Source: JAWLHK01 sp041690355 [NCBI: bacterium] (lineage in GTDB: Bacteria; J088; JAWLBW01). From it: a stretch of 64,000 nucleotides of DNA. The stretch's first letter is position 1; the number at the start of each line of letters is the position of its first letter. A program made the position numbers and the translations under genes. The notes under the pieces were generated by a model. That model was not told where the DNA came from, ran no database searches, and saw nothing but the letters and a program-made list of their open reading frames with translations. Shown here piece after piece: positions 25,321-34,090 of this stretch. Location: contig JAWLHK010000022.1 in assembly GCA_041690355.1 (NCBI GenBank), forward strand, positions 1-64,000. Direction: 5' to 3'.

Positions 25321-27009
25321 ATGACCACCGCACTCCGGCTGCGAGCCGCGCTTCGACCGATCCGTTCTGCCCTGCTCACCGCTTGTGCGCTATTCGTCGG
25401 CTGCGGCTCGCCTCCCACGGGCGATCCGCGCAGGACCGCGACGGAGGCCACCTATACCGTGGGCGGATCGGTGACCGGTCTCGAGGGTACCGGGCTCGCC
25501 CTCGTGCTGAACGGACAAGCCCCGCTCGGCGTGACCGGGCCCGGTGCATTTCGCTTTGCCGAACCGCTGCCCGACCGCGGTGCCTGGTCGGTCGGCGTAT
25601 CGAGCCATCCGCATTCGCCGCGCCAGCGTTGCGCGGTTACGCCGGCGTCGGGTGTCGTTGCGGGCGCTGACGTGAACGGCATCCGGGTGCATTGTACGAC
25701 CGAGCGGTTCCCCCTCGGCGGAACGATTGCCGGCCTTGCCGGCAAGGGGCTCGTGCTTTCGCTGAATGGGGGCGCGCAGACCGTCTCGCCCGCCGCGCTC
25801 GCGAAGGCCTTCACGTTCCCGGCGCCGTTGCCGGATGGCGCGCCCTTCCGCGTGACCGTTGCCGCCCAGCCCCACGCTCCTGCGCAGACCTGCCAGATCG
25901 GGAACGGCGTGGGCCAGATCGCAGAAGACATGGTCGTCGCCGTCGTGTGCACGACCGATGCCGAACCCCCGCCCCCCGAACCGCCTCCCCATGATTTCAC
26001 AAAGCTCACGCCCGCATGCTTCACCGGCGGCGAGTTTCCCCAGCTCGACTTCGGCGGCCCGGTCACCGACTGGACCTGGAACGATCCCCATGTGATCAAA
26101 AGGGACGCGGAGGACTACGTTCTGTACGCGTCGGCGACCGACTTCTTTACCTTTCCCGTGCGCCTCTACCGGCTGACCTCGACCGATGCGACGACGTGGA
26201 CGCTGAATCCGAACGTGACCGTCGAGCAGGGCATTCTTGCCGACGCCGAGCCCGGCGCCTGGGATGCGGGGGGATTGGAGACACCGGCCGTCGTCTTCTT
26301 CAACGGACAGTACCATCTCTTCTACACGGCCTACCGCTACCCGAACGATTCCACGCAGCACTCGATTCTGAACTATCGAATCGGGCACGCGGTCTCGGCG
26401 GACGGCATTACGTTCGCGCGGGCTTCGACGGCCCCCGTGGTCGCGCCGAGTTCACCGGACATCACGGCGGAGAACGCCTGGCGGGCCTACGTGGTCGCCG
26501 AGCCGGGGCCGGTCGTTTTCAACGGCGAGCTCTATCTGTATTTCACCGCCCTCGGCATCGATTTCGATCTGGGAACGAGCCTCCAGATTCTCGGCGTCAT
26601 CCGGACAAGCGACGGCGTTACCTGGTCCGAGCCGGAGCCGGCCCTCAGGCCCGCTCAGGATCTCTACCCGCGCGGCAACGACTGGATCGGGTACTCAACC
26701 CCGAACGCGATCGTCCTCGACGACCGCATGCATCTCTTTTTCGACGTTGCCCACCAGCCCGACGGGGGCGACTGGAAGCAACTTCGCCTGCACCACGCCT
26801 CCTCGACCGACGGGGTCGGCGGGTGGGTGCACGATGCCGAGGCGATCCGCGCGGCAGGCGACTTTGCGTGGGCGACAGAAGAGATCCGCGCGCCCCACGC
26901 GCTTCTGGACGGCGATCTGCTGCGCCTCTATTTCGCGGGGCACAAACTCAATGCCGATCCGTTCCACTTCGGCATCGGCATGATGACCTGCGACGTGGGG
27001 CGCGACTGA
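25321..27009 (+). CDS. Lipoprotein with two beta-sandwich repeats and a five-bladed propeller (GH43/32-like)
   Basis: A 562-residue secreted lipoprotein. Signal peptide to Cys28 (ALFVGC). Two tandem modules follow: residues about 45-127 and 129-210. Each runs VGGSVTGLEGTGLALVLNG or GGTIAGLAGKGLVLSLNG through a Cys-x(n)-VxCTT end. This is a widespread bacterial surface domain. A Pro-rich linker (about 213-222) leads into a propeller of about 330 residues with glycoside-hydrolase features: WNDPHVIKR, GLETPAVVFFNGQYHLFYTA, GYSTPNAIVLDDRMHLFF and EIRAPHALLDGDLLRLYFAG. The Asp/Glu positions fit GH43/GH32-type folds but catalysis is unproven. It probably acts on a glycan at the cell surface. Confidence 0.85.
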   Translation: MTTALRLRAALRPIRSALLTACALFVGCGSPPTGDPRRTATEATYTVGGSVTGLEGTGLALVLNGQAPLGVTGPGAFRFAEPLPDRGAWSVGVSSHPHSPRQRCAVTPASGVVAGADVNGIRVHCTTERFPLGGTIAGLAGKGLVLSLNGGAQTVSPAALAKAFTFPAPLPDGAPFRVTVAAQPHAPAQTCQIGNGVGQIAEDMVVAVVCTTDAEPPPPEPPPHDFTKLTPACFTGGEFPQLDFGGPVTDWTWNDPHVIKRDAEDYVLYASATDFFTFPVRLYRLTSTDATTWTLNPNVTVEQGILADAEPGAWDAGGLETPAVVFFNGQYHLFYTAYRYPNDSTQHSILNYRIGHAVSADGITFARASTAPVVAPSSPDITAENAWRAYVVAEPGPVVFNGELYLYFTALGIDFDLGTSLQILGVIRTSDGVTWSEPEPALRPAQDLYPRGNDWIGYSTPNAIVLDDRMHLFFDVAHQPDGGDWKQLRLHHASSTDGVGGWVHDAEAIRAAGDFAWATEEIRAPHALLDGDLLRLYFAGHKLNADPFHFGIGMMTCDVGRD

Positions 27010-27039
27010 CCGCTGGCGCCGCTCACGCCGCCGACGTGG

Positions 27040-27555
27040 TCAGCATGCGGGGAGCCCGCCACGCATCCGGATGACCGGGAAGCGCACGCCCGGCGCCAGC
27101 TCCAGGTCCATGCGGCGCACCCGCTGCAGCCCGAGGGCCGCGTAGAACGCTTCTGCATTCAGGCTCGCAAAGCACTCGAAAGCGTGCAGGCCGGCCGCCG
27201 CAGCTTCTGCAGCGCAGCGCTCGAAGAGGGCGCGGCCGACCCCCTTTCCGGCCCACGCGGGGTGGGTCGCAAAGTGGCGGATGTGGGCGAGACCGCCTTC
27301 CCGTTCGCCGGTTCCGGGTCGTACTGCCGTCCACCCGCCGCACCCGATGATCGATCCGGCGGCCGACGAGGCGAGGTAAAACGTGCCGGACGCGAGAAGC
27401 GCAGGATTCGCCCTCGTCATGTGAGAAAGGGCGGGCGCGAGCACGGCCGGCTCATAGGCCGCGCGCATCAACTCCGGGTACGACGCCTGCAGCAGGGCGT
27501 CGACGGCGGGCCCGTCGGCGGGCGTCGCCGGGCGGATCATGAACGGAGTCTGCAT
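27040..27555 (-). CDS. GNAT family N-acetyltransferase
   Basis: A 171-residue acetyl-CoA-dependent acyltransferase. The fold begins IRPATPADGPAVDALL (about 7-22). The acetyl-CoA-binding motif A is seen as IRHFATHPAWAGKGVGRALFERC (part of about 91-113, with the Q/RxxGxG/A pattern as AGKGVG). Motif B is FYAALGLQRV. ATG 27555 is used; MIRPAT at 27540 is an alternative without better support. Convergent with the lipoprotein gene. Substrate unknown. Confidence 0.88.
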   Translation of the reverse strand: MQTPFMIRPATPADGPAVDALLQASYPELMRAAYEPAVLAPALSHMTRANPALLASGTFYLASSAAGSIIGCGGWTAVRPGTGEREGGLAHIRHFATHPAWAGKGVGRALFERCAAEAAAAGLHAFECFASLNAEAFYAALGLQRVRRMDLELAPGVRFPVIRMRGGLPAC

Positions 27556-27623
27556 ACCCCACAGCGTATCAGATGAAAGCGTTCGTTTGCGCCGCGGCTT
27601 AAGAATTGGTAGTACTAACGGCT

Positions 27624-28418
27624 ATGCGCGTCATGAGCTTGCCCCTTCTGTTTGCCGCTGCGTTCTCTGTCGCAGTCCCGCTCGCGAACGACGCGGCGGC
27701 GTCCGGTATGCTGGACAAGGCGAACCGCTATCGGCTCGCCGATCTCGATCAGCCCGCGAAGCTCGTCGACCACCTCATGCTCTACGCCGCCGCCTTGCGG
27801 GAGCAGCCGAGCTACGAAGCGGCCTGGAAGGCGGCGATGTGGTCCTACTACGTCTGGCAGAAGGCCGCGTCGAAAGAAGAACGCGAATCCGTGGCGAAGG
27901 CCGGCGTGAAGTTCGCGAAGAAAGCGACGGAACTCAATCCAGACGGCGCAGAGGGGTGGTTCTGGTACGGCGGTAACCTCGCCATCTACGGACTCTCAAG
28001 GGGAATCCTGGATTCCCTGCATCTCGTGCCCGACGTCGAGCGTTCGCTGAAGCGCAGCATGGAACTCGATTCCCGGTACTACGAGGGGGCGGCCGAGCGC
28101 AACCTGGCGCGCGTCTACATGATGCTGCCGGGCCGGCCGATTTCCATCGGAAACGATGCGCGGGCCAAGGAGATGCTCGACCGGAGTCTGGCCGCCTATC
28201 CCGATTTTCCGCTCACCTACATCTACCTCGCCGACTGGCACTGGAAAAAGAACGAGTTCGAAGCCGCCCTCGCCATCCTGGATCGAATTCACCGCCTGCC
28301 GATGAAGACCGAGGGGAACGCCTTTTTCCTTCCCTGGGCGAAGCGGGTGGCTGCGAAGGTCCGCCCGCGCATCGAAAACCGGGAACCGCGCGGGCTGCTC
28401 GACCCGATGGTGGAGTAA
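27624..28418 (+). CDS. Periplasmic TPR-like protein
   Basis: A 264-residue exported protein. An N-terminal signal peptide of about 24 residues ends near NDAAASG. The rest is helical, with degenerate tetratricopeptide pairs: SYEAAWKAAMWSYYVWQKA, GVKFAKKATELNPDGAEGWFWYG, RSLKRSMELDSRYYEGAAERNLA and FPLTYIYLADWHWKKNEFEAALAIL (in parts). The layout recalls the TatT-type periplasmic TPR proteins, but no TRAP transporter genes are near. ATG 27624 or 27633 may be the start. Its role is unknown. Confidence 0.75.
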   Translation: MRVMSLPLLFAAAFSVAVPLANDAAASGMLDKANRYRLADLDQPAKLVDHLMLYAAALREQPSYEAAWKAAMWSYYVWQKAASKEERESVAKAGVKFAKKATELNPDGAEGWFWYGGNLAIYGLSRGILDSLHLVPDVERSLKRSMELDSRYYEGAAERNLARVYMMLPGRPISIGNDARAKEMLDRSLAAYPDFPLTYIYLADWHWKKNEFEAALAILDRIHRLPMKTEGNAFFLPWAKRVAAKVRPRIENREPRGLLDPMVE

Positions 28419-28441
28419 ACGCGGTTCCGCTCGCACGGCAT

Positions 28442-28870
28442 TCAGGAGGCCGGAGGCCCCCGGAACAAGCCGCTCACGGCCAGCGCGGTGACCATGACTC
28501 CTATCGCGCCCCCGAGCCCGAAAGCGACCCGGCACGGCGTCTCGCCGGCGAGCGCGGGTACGTTCACCGCGCATGCGAGCGGCTCCTGAAAGAAGGCGAT
28601 CCAGAGCGGGACGGCGGTCATCGCCGCCAGCACGGCCACAATCAGTCCGAGGTAAACGCGCGGAGAAACCCGCCCGTAGAGGCCGATGGCCGCCCCCGCG
28701 AACCCGAAGACGGCGCAGGCGGCCAACCCGATTTCCAGGGGAACTTTCAACTTCGCGGGCTCGCGCAGGATCAGCCCGGCGGCGAGCAGGCCGACGGCAG
28801 CCACGGCGGTGCCGAGAAGCGCTCGTTTGCGCGGCGGGACATCCTCGATGCGCTGATAGATCCGGGCCAT
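28442..28870 (-). CDS. Hypothetical four-helix membrane protein
   Basis: A 142-residue inner-membrane protein with four predicted helices (about 16-35, 45-66, 71-93, 118-138). The cytoplasmic N-terminus is MARIYQRIEDVPPRKRALLG. A periplasmic loop contains Cys at about 100 and 113 (PLACAVNVPALAGETPCRVA), which could form a disulfide. No family recognised. It converges on the TPR gene and diverges from nothing close; the 72 bp upstream up to the HEAT-DUF1161 stop are non-coding. Confidence 0.7.
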   Translation of the reverse strand: MARIYQRIEDVPPRKRALLGTAVAAVGLLAAGLILREPAKLKVPLEIGLAACAVFGFAGAAIGLYGRVSPRVYLGLIVAVLAAMTAVPLWIAFFQEPLACAVNVPALAGETPCRVAFGLGGAIGVMVTALAVSGLFRGPPAS

Positions 28871-28942
28871 ACTGTGTGAGCGTAGCAGAATTCCGGGAAC
28901 GCGTCCGCCGCGTCCTTCTGTCCGCGGCAGGGCCAGCGCTCG

Positions 28943-30103
28943 TTATCGCCGCTCGTAGACGATTTTGCGCCTGCCCGCGGCGCAGGTCCCTACTGTCTGC
29001 AGCTCGCTCGTCGCGTCGGCAGAAAGTACCGTCAGTACGTACCGCCTGACCCCTTTGGCGTCCAGCTTTTCGGCGATTTCCCGCTGGAGCTCGGCGCAGT
29101 CCTTGACCCCGGCCGGCGCCGCCGGTGCAGAGGGGGCCGGGGCTGACGAATCAGCAGGCAGGGCGGATGGCGCGAAAACGGGCTCCTCGGCCGTCGTCGC
29201 GAGACGCCGGTAGACCTTGCGGGCTCCGCTTGCGCAGATCAGGTCGAGGTCGCCGTCGGTGACGGCCTTGATCTCATCCCGGTCGCGAAGCCCGCTCGGA
29301 ATTCGCGGATCGGACGACTGCTGGTATTCGTAGTGGAGCTTGTCTCCCTCGTGCCACCAGCGGCCGCCGAATTTCCACTCACGCGAGCCGTCGGCGTGTA
29401 CGAGCACGCCGTGGAAGCGACCGGCGGGGGTGAAGGTCATCGTCGTGGTGGCGCGCTCATCGGAGAACTGCCAGGTTCCGTGCAGCCGCGAATAGTTAAT
29501 CGATGCGGTCGACGAAGCCGCCGCGCCGCCGCGTTCGGCCCACCAGCGCCGCCAGTGCTGTACGGCCTCGCGCCGTTCTGTTGCCTGCATCTTCTGGTTT
29601 GAAACGCCTTCGTTGCGGCCGCCGGTCAGGGCCGTCAGCGCGTGGAGGGTCTCGTTGACGACGCTTTCGTCGGGATCGTCGAGCAGCGCGATGATTGACG
29701 GCAGCCGGTCGGGCTTGCCGATGCGCCCCAGCCCCCAGACGGCTTCGGTGCGAACCCAAGGGTGTTCATCCTTGAGCGCGCGCGCCAGCGCCTCGGCGAT
29801 CGCACCGCGCTCGGCGGGGTCCGCGGCGGATTTCCGGTTCAGAATCATGACGATGTTGAACCGGAACATCGGATCGGAGATGTCCCGATCGAACGCCGAG
29901 ATGAGCTCTGCGGTGTTTCCGGACTGCCCGATGAGCTCCCTCACGTTGCGGGGGAAGCGCGCGTCCCGGTAGTAGAGCTCTTCGACCCGGCTCTCGTGCA
30001 GGGTCTCGATGAGGCGCCGCGCCCCGCTCTCGGCTTCCGCGGTCGGAAGCAGAGCGAGCAGCAGGCTTGCGGCGGCAAGGAGGCAGACTGCAGGTCGGAT
30101 CAT
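28943..30103 (-). CDS. Secreted HEAT-repeat protein with C-terminal DUF1161 domain
   Basis: A 386-residue exported protein with four parts. A signal peptide (1-24, ending AEA). HEAT/armadillo-like helices about 35-165 (VRTEAVWGLGRIGKPDRLPSI, SVVNETLHALTAL). A beta-rich, lipocalin-like middle region about 200-300 (LHGTWQFSDERATTTMTFTPAGRFHG in parts). A C-terminal domain about 325-386 with KDCAELQREIAEKLDAKGV, YVLTVLSAD, VGTCAAGRRKIVYERR. The end matches the small periplasmic DUF1161 proteins, normally free-standing at about 75 residues, so the fusion is unusual. ATG 30103 has AAGGAA 7 bp upstream. Followed by nothing on its strand for 70 bp. Confidence 0.8.
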   Translation of the reverse strand: MIRPAVCLLAAASLLLALLPTAEAESGARRLIETLHESRVEELYYRDARFPRNVRELIGQSGNTAELISAFDRDISDPMFRFNIVMILNRKSAADPAERGAIAEALARALKDEHPWVRTEAVWGLGRIGKPDRLPSIIALLDDPDESVVNETLHALTALTGGRNEGVSNQKMQATERREAVQHWRRWWAERGGAAASSTASINYSRLHGTWQFSDERATTTMTFTPAGRFHGVLVHADGSREWKFGGRWWHEGDKLHYEYQQSSDPRIPSGLRDRDEIKAVTDGDLDLICASGARKVYRRLATTAEEPVFAPSALPADSSAPAPSAPAAPAGVKDCAELQREIAEKLDAKGVRRYVLTVLSADATSELQTVGTCAAGRRKIVYERR

Positions 30104-30129
30104 GGGAAATTCCTTCCAGGTACGGCGGG

Positions 30130-30831
30130 TCAGCCGTAATAGGCCCAGTGCATGAACACAAGGTTGACTGCGCCGAAGAAGATGGGATCAAAGACGATGT
30201 CGAACAGGTGCCAGGCCAGAAACAAGCCCATCCACCCGACAATCGGCAGGCTGCGCAGAAAGTTCTGATAGGCCCGCCCGTGGTCGTCGGTGAGCAGGAG
30301 CGGGACCACTCCGCTCCCGTCCAAGGGGGGGATCGGGAGCAGATTGAACACGAAAAGGAGCAGATTCATGGAGAAAATCATGCTCAGAAAAATGGCGACG
30401 GATGAGCTCCAGCTCTCGGCGCCCAACGCGACGAAGCCGAATCGAACGGACTCGGGTGCCGCGAAGACGCCGAATTGCACGCCGGCCCGAAGAAGAAGAG
30501 CCGACGGAAACACGAGAAGAAGATTCGCGGCCGGGCCGGCAAGAGCCATCCATGCGGCGCGCCGCGGGTAGGTGTGCGCCCACTCGGGATTATACGGTGC
30601 GCTCGCAAAGCCGATGGGCCAGCCTGACGCAACCGAGGTGAGAATCGGAAGCACGACCATGCCGAACGGCTCCCGGCGGATGTGCGGGAGTGGATCGAGG
30701 CTCACCTGTCCGCCATGATAGGCCGTCAGGTCGCCGCCCCGCATTGCGGCCCAGGCATGGGCGGCCTCATGCAGAGTGGTCGAAAAGAGGAACACAACAT
30801 AATAGAGGAGGCCTTCGAGAACCGGGGGCAT
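30130..30831 (-). CDS. M50-type (site-2 protease family) membrane metalloprotease
   Basis: A 233-residue polytopic protease-like protein. The zinc motif is HEAAH (about 20-24) in FSTTLHEAAHAWAAMRGGD. The second metal-site element is LLPIPPLDGSGV (about 163-174), corresponding to the NxxPxxxLDG motif. About five hydrophobic helices. Such proteases cut substrates within the membrane or are involved in signalling; this one is compact and lacks a PDZ domain. Start ATG 30831 (MPPVLEGLLYY) is the last before the first helix. Located 26 bp upstream of the HEAT-DUF1161 gene on the same strand, so the two probably form one transcript. Confidence 0.86.
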   Translation of the reverse strand: MPPVLEGLLYYVVFLFSTTLHEAAHAWAAMRGGDLTAYHGGQVSLDPLPHIRREPFGMVVLPILTSVASGWPIGFASAPYNPEWAHTYPRRAAWMALAGPAANLLLVFPSALLLRAGVQFGVFAAPESVRFGFVALGAESWSSSVAIFLSMIFSMNLLLFVFNLLPIPPLDGSGVVPLLLTDDHGRAYQNFLRSLPIVGWMGLFLAWHLFDIVFDPIFFGAVNLVFMHWAYYG

Positions 30832-30956
30832 GGATGACTCCGCTCGGCGGAGCAGAGGGCTCAGCCGGGCGGAAGTATACCCCAGCCATTGCACCCTTGG
30901 CAAGCATCGGTGGAAGGGACCGCCTCGGACGGCGCAGCGTTACGGGGATGGGGGGA

Positions 30957-32066
30957 TTACAGCCACCGCCGGCGGCGGAAATAGAGGAGCATGCCGGCCA
31001 TGACGGCGAGCATGACGGCCCACAGCGCAGGGTACCCCCAGCGCCAGCGGAGCTCGGGCATGTACGCGAAGTTCATGCCGTAGATGCCCGCCAGAAAGGT
31101 GAGCGGAATGAAGATGGTCGCGATGATGGTAAGCACCTTCATGACTTCGTTCATGCGGTTGCTCACGCTCGACAGGTAGATGTCGAGCACGCCCGAGATC
31201 ATGTCGCGGAAGGTCTCGACCATGTCGATGACCTGCACGATATGGTCGTGCACGTCGCGCAGGTAGGGGTGCGTCGACGGGCGGATGAGGTCGGTCTCTT
31301 CCCGCGAGAGTGCGCCGACGGCTTCGCGCAGCGGCCAGGTGGCCTTGCGCAGGTAAATCAGCTCGCGCTTCATGTTCTGGATGCGTTCGACCAGCGCCCG
31401 GTCGGGATTTTCGAGCACGTCGTGCTCGAGGGCCTCGATATGCTCCCCGATCGTCTCCAGGGCGAGGAAGTAATGGTCGACGACGATGTCGAGAATGGAG
31501 TAGGCGAGGTAGTCGGGGCCGAACCGGCGCATCTTTCCCTTGCCGTTCTCGATGCGCTCGCGCAGGGGCGCGAAAATGTCGCCGGCCCGCTCATGGAAGG
31601 TGAGGACGTAGTTCGCGCCGAGAATCAGACTGATCTGATCGGCGTGCAGCTCGGCCGTGTCCGTATCGAACCGGAGCATCTTGAGGACCAGAAACACGTG
31701 TTCGTCGGTGAGCTCGAACTTGGGGCGCTGATCCGTGTTGAGGATGTCTTCGAGAACGAGCGGATGGATGCAGTAATGCTCGCCGATCCGCTCCATCACC
31801 GTCGTGTCATGCAGACCGGCGACGTCGATCCAGGTTACCGTCGCGGTGTCCTTGAAGGGGAACGTCTCGTCGACGCTGCGCAACTCTCTGTGCGCCACGT
31901 GCTCTGCGTCGTAATCGAGCACGGAAAGACGCACCTCGCGGGCGGCGGGTTCGCCAAGATAGACGATGCTCCCCGGCGGGAGGCCGATTTTCTGCGAGCG
32001 CTTGCGCACGAACTTCTTCATGGATGGCCGGGCGCCGGACTTCGGGCGGCGTTTTTTGCGCGACAT
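30957..32066 (-). CDS. corA: CorA-type magnesium/cobalt transporter
   Basis: A 369-residue divalent-cation channel. The cytoplasmic funnel is about residues 1-305, and two transmembrane helices lie at the C-terminus. The gate motif YGMNF (about 326-330) at the end of helix 1 is the defining signature. The N-terminus is very basic (MSRKKRRPKSGARPSMKKFVRKRSQK in part). Start ATG 32066 is chosen because GGGAG lies 6 bp before it; a GTG twelve codons upstream is less likely. Monocistronic. Mg2+ is the usual substrate; Co2+ and Ni2+ are also carried by members. Confidence 0.95.
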   Translation of the reverse strand: MSRKKRRPKSGARPSMKKFVRKRSQKIGLPPGSIVYLGEPAAREVRLSVLDYDAEHVAHRELRSVDETFPFKDTATVTWIDVAGLHDTTVMERIGEHYCIHPLVLEDILNTDQRPKFELTDEHVFLVLKMLRFDTDTAELHADQISLILGANYVLTFHERAGDIFAPLRERIENGKGKMRRFGPDYLAYSILDIVVDHYFLALETIGEHIEALEHDVLENPDRALVERIQNMKRELIYLRKATWPLREAVGALSREETDLIRPSTHPYLRDVHDHIVQVIDMVETFRDMISGVLDIYLSSVSNRMNEVMKVLTIIATIFIPLTFLAGIYGMNFAYMPELRWRWGYPALWAVMLAVMAGMLLYFRRRRWL

Positions 32067-32219
32067 GCTGCTCCCTGGGGATGCTCCCCCGTGTGGGCTC
32101 ATTCTAATCCATGCGCTTCACCGGCGACAACGCTGCGGGACCGTTCGCCTTCATGAGGCGCGGCCGAAGGATTGGTATGATGACGGCATTTCACCCCTTT
32201 CCCGAAAGCAGGTGTCTGT

Positions 32220-33134
32220 GTGGAAACGCTCAAGACCATGACCTACGAACGCACCGGCCGCATCGCCCGGATTACGCTCAACCGCCCGGCGCGCGGCAAC
32301 GGCATCACCATGGACATGCCCCGCGAACTCACCGCCTGCATCGAGCGGGCCAACCTCGACCCCGAGGTTCACGTCATCGCGCTCGCGGGGAACGGGAGCG
32401 GCTTCTGCGGCGGCTACGACCTGGTCGAGAACGCCGAGGGCCTGACCGAGCCGGGCGGCAGCGGCGATCGCCCGCCCGGATCGCCGCTCGACTTCATGGT
32501 TCAGGCCGAAAACCACAGGCCCGGCGGGGCCTGGGACCCGACCATCGACTTCGCCATGATGAGCCGCAACGTGAAGGGGTTCATGAGTCTCTTCCACAGC
32601 GAAAAGCCGGTCGTCTGCAAGGTGCACGGCTTCTGCGTGGCGGGCGGTACGGATATGGCGCTCTGCTCTGACCTGCTCGTCATCGCCGACGATGCGAAAA
32701 TCGGCTATCCCCCGGCACGCGTCTGGGGCTCGCCCACGACTTCCATGTGGTTTTATCGTCTGGGGCTCGAGAAGGCAAAGCGCCTGCTGTTCACCGGCGA
32801 CTGCCTTTCGGGGAAGGAAGCGAAGGAGTGGGGGCTCGCCATCGAATCGGCGCCGGCGGCGGAACTGGATGAGCGCTTTGAAACTCTGCTGGAACGCATC
32901 GCGCGGATGCCGATCAACCAGCTCGTGCTCATGAAGCTGCTGCTCAATCAGACCCTGATGGCGCAGGGGCTGCACACGACGCAGATCCTGGGGACGTTCT
33001 TCGACGGCATCACGCGCCACACGAAGGAGGGCTACGCTTTTCAGCAGCGCTCCATGGAAGTCGGCTTCAAGCAGGCCGTGCGCGAGCGCGACGAGCCGTT
33101 CGGCGACTTCGGCCTCTCGACGTTCAAGGGGTGA
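32220..33134 (+). CDS. Enoyl-CoA hydratase/isomerase (crotonase) family protein
   Basis: A 304-residue crotonase-fold protein. The oxyanion-hole segments are ALAGNGSGFCGGYDL (about 56-70) and KVHGFCVAGGTDMALCSDL (about 137-155). At the usual catalytic Glu positions the sequence gives VWGSPTTSMWF (about 166-176), so the reaction may not be simple hydration. Insertion GLTEPGGSGDRPPGSPLDF (about 77-95) makes it longer than short-chain hydratases. Start is GTG 32220; ATG 32238 is possible. Part of acyl-CoA metabolism but not in an operon here. Confidence 0.9.
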   Translation: METLKTMTYERTGRIARITLNRPARGNGITMDMPRELTACIERANLDPEVHVIALAGNGSGFCGGYDLVENAEGLTEPGGSGDRPPGSPLDFMVQAENHRPGGAWDPTIDFAMMSRNVKGFMSLFHSEKPVVCKVHGFCVAGGTDMALCSDLLVIADDAKIGYPPARVWGSPTTSMWFYRLGLEKAKRLLFTGDCLSGKEAKEWGLAIESAPAAELDERFETLLERIARMPINQLVLMKLLLNQTLMAQGLHTTQILGTFFDGITRHTKEGYAFQQRSMEVGFKQAVRERDEPFGDFGLSTFKG

Positions 33135-33140
33135 GCGGCG

Positions 33141-33860
33141 TCAGAATACGTAGCCGATGGCGAGGCGCGCCATCGGCAGGTACAGGCTGTCTTCGATGCG
33201 TTCGTCGGCCGCCTGTTCAACCTGGTTCCCGAACGCCGTGACGGCCCCGGGTGCGCTGGGGGTGAACTGCGGCTCGATCCGGGTCGACGACGTCAGGGCG
33301 AACGAGCCGCCGAGTCCGGCGCGCACGGTCAGATGCTCCCACCACACCCAGCGCCAGCCGAGTTCGGCGTCGAGCATGGCGATACGGTTTTTGATTTCGA
33401 ACGGGAGGTTGGCCGCATCGATTTCCGCCGGAACCGCCACTCCCGTCAACGCCTCGAGTACGCGCGCCGGGGTGCTCGTGCCGCCCAGGGTCAGCAGCGT
33501 CCATCCGCCCAGAACGTAGAAGCCCCGGCCGGCAAAGGGCCGCCAGCCCATCTGGCTGCGCCAGACGAGCGAGTCGTCGACGACCGCCTCGATGAGATCG
33601 GCATCCGGCCGGTCGAGGATGCCCAGGCCCACCGCCGCGTTCATGGACGTCGCCAGGTAGCCGGTGGGCCACCAGCCGAGCGTCTGGGCAAGGATGATGC
33701 GCCCGGGCGACTCCAGGGCGAGCGTGCCCCCCACGAGGCTCATCAGGTCGGTCTGCGCCTCGACCGAGAATTGCCATCCGTCGTCGGCCCGTGCGGGGGC
33801 CGCACCGGCGACCAACGCTGCGAGGACCCATGCGGCCGCCATTCGAAGCTCCAGCTTCAT
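33141..33860 (-). CDS. Outer-membrane beta-barrel-like protein
   Basis: A 239-residue exported protein. The signal peptide is MKLELRMAAAWVLAALVAGA and ends at about ARA-DDGW. The mature part has alternating hydrophobic/polar strands, many Gly and aromatic residues (GWWPTGYLATSM, GFYVLGGWTLLTLGG, WVWWEHLTVRAGLGG), and a C-terminal IGYVF ending in Phe, the typical outer-membrane-protein signature. About 8-10 strands fit the length. No family recognised. The ATG at 33860 follows a GGAG 6 bp upstream. Confidence 0.72.
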   Translation of the reverse strand: MKLELRMAAAWVLAALVAGAAPARADDGWQFSVEAQTDLMSLVGGTLALESPGRIILAQTLGWWPTGYLATSMNAAVGLGILDRPDADLIEAVVDDSLVWRSQMGWRPFAGRGFYVLGGWTLLTLGGTSTPARVLEALTGVAVPAEIDAANLPFEIKNRIAMLDAELGWRWVWWEHLTVRAGLGGSFALTSSTRIEPQFTPSAPGAVTAFGNQVEQAADERIEDSLYLPMARLAIGYVF

Positions 33861-34090
33861 GAGAGTCTCCAGGGAAAGAGCGTGTACCCCTGCTTCCATT
33901 CTTGCGCGATTTTCATCCGTTTCGATCGCTCTTCAACCGGTTGGCATCCGACCTGTGGACATGTCCGATCGCCGCGCCAAACAGCGCTCACTGGAGGCGC
34001 CGCCCGCCCGCCGGACGGGCGCGGTCGCGCAGGCGCCGCGCCGACCGGAGAATGGCGGGAGAATGGCCGGGGAGCAGGGAGAGGAGAGGG

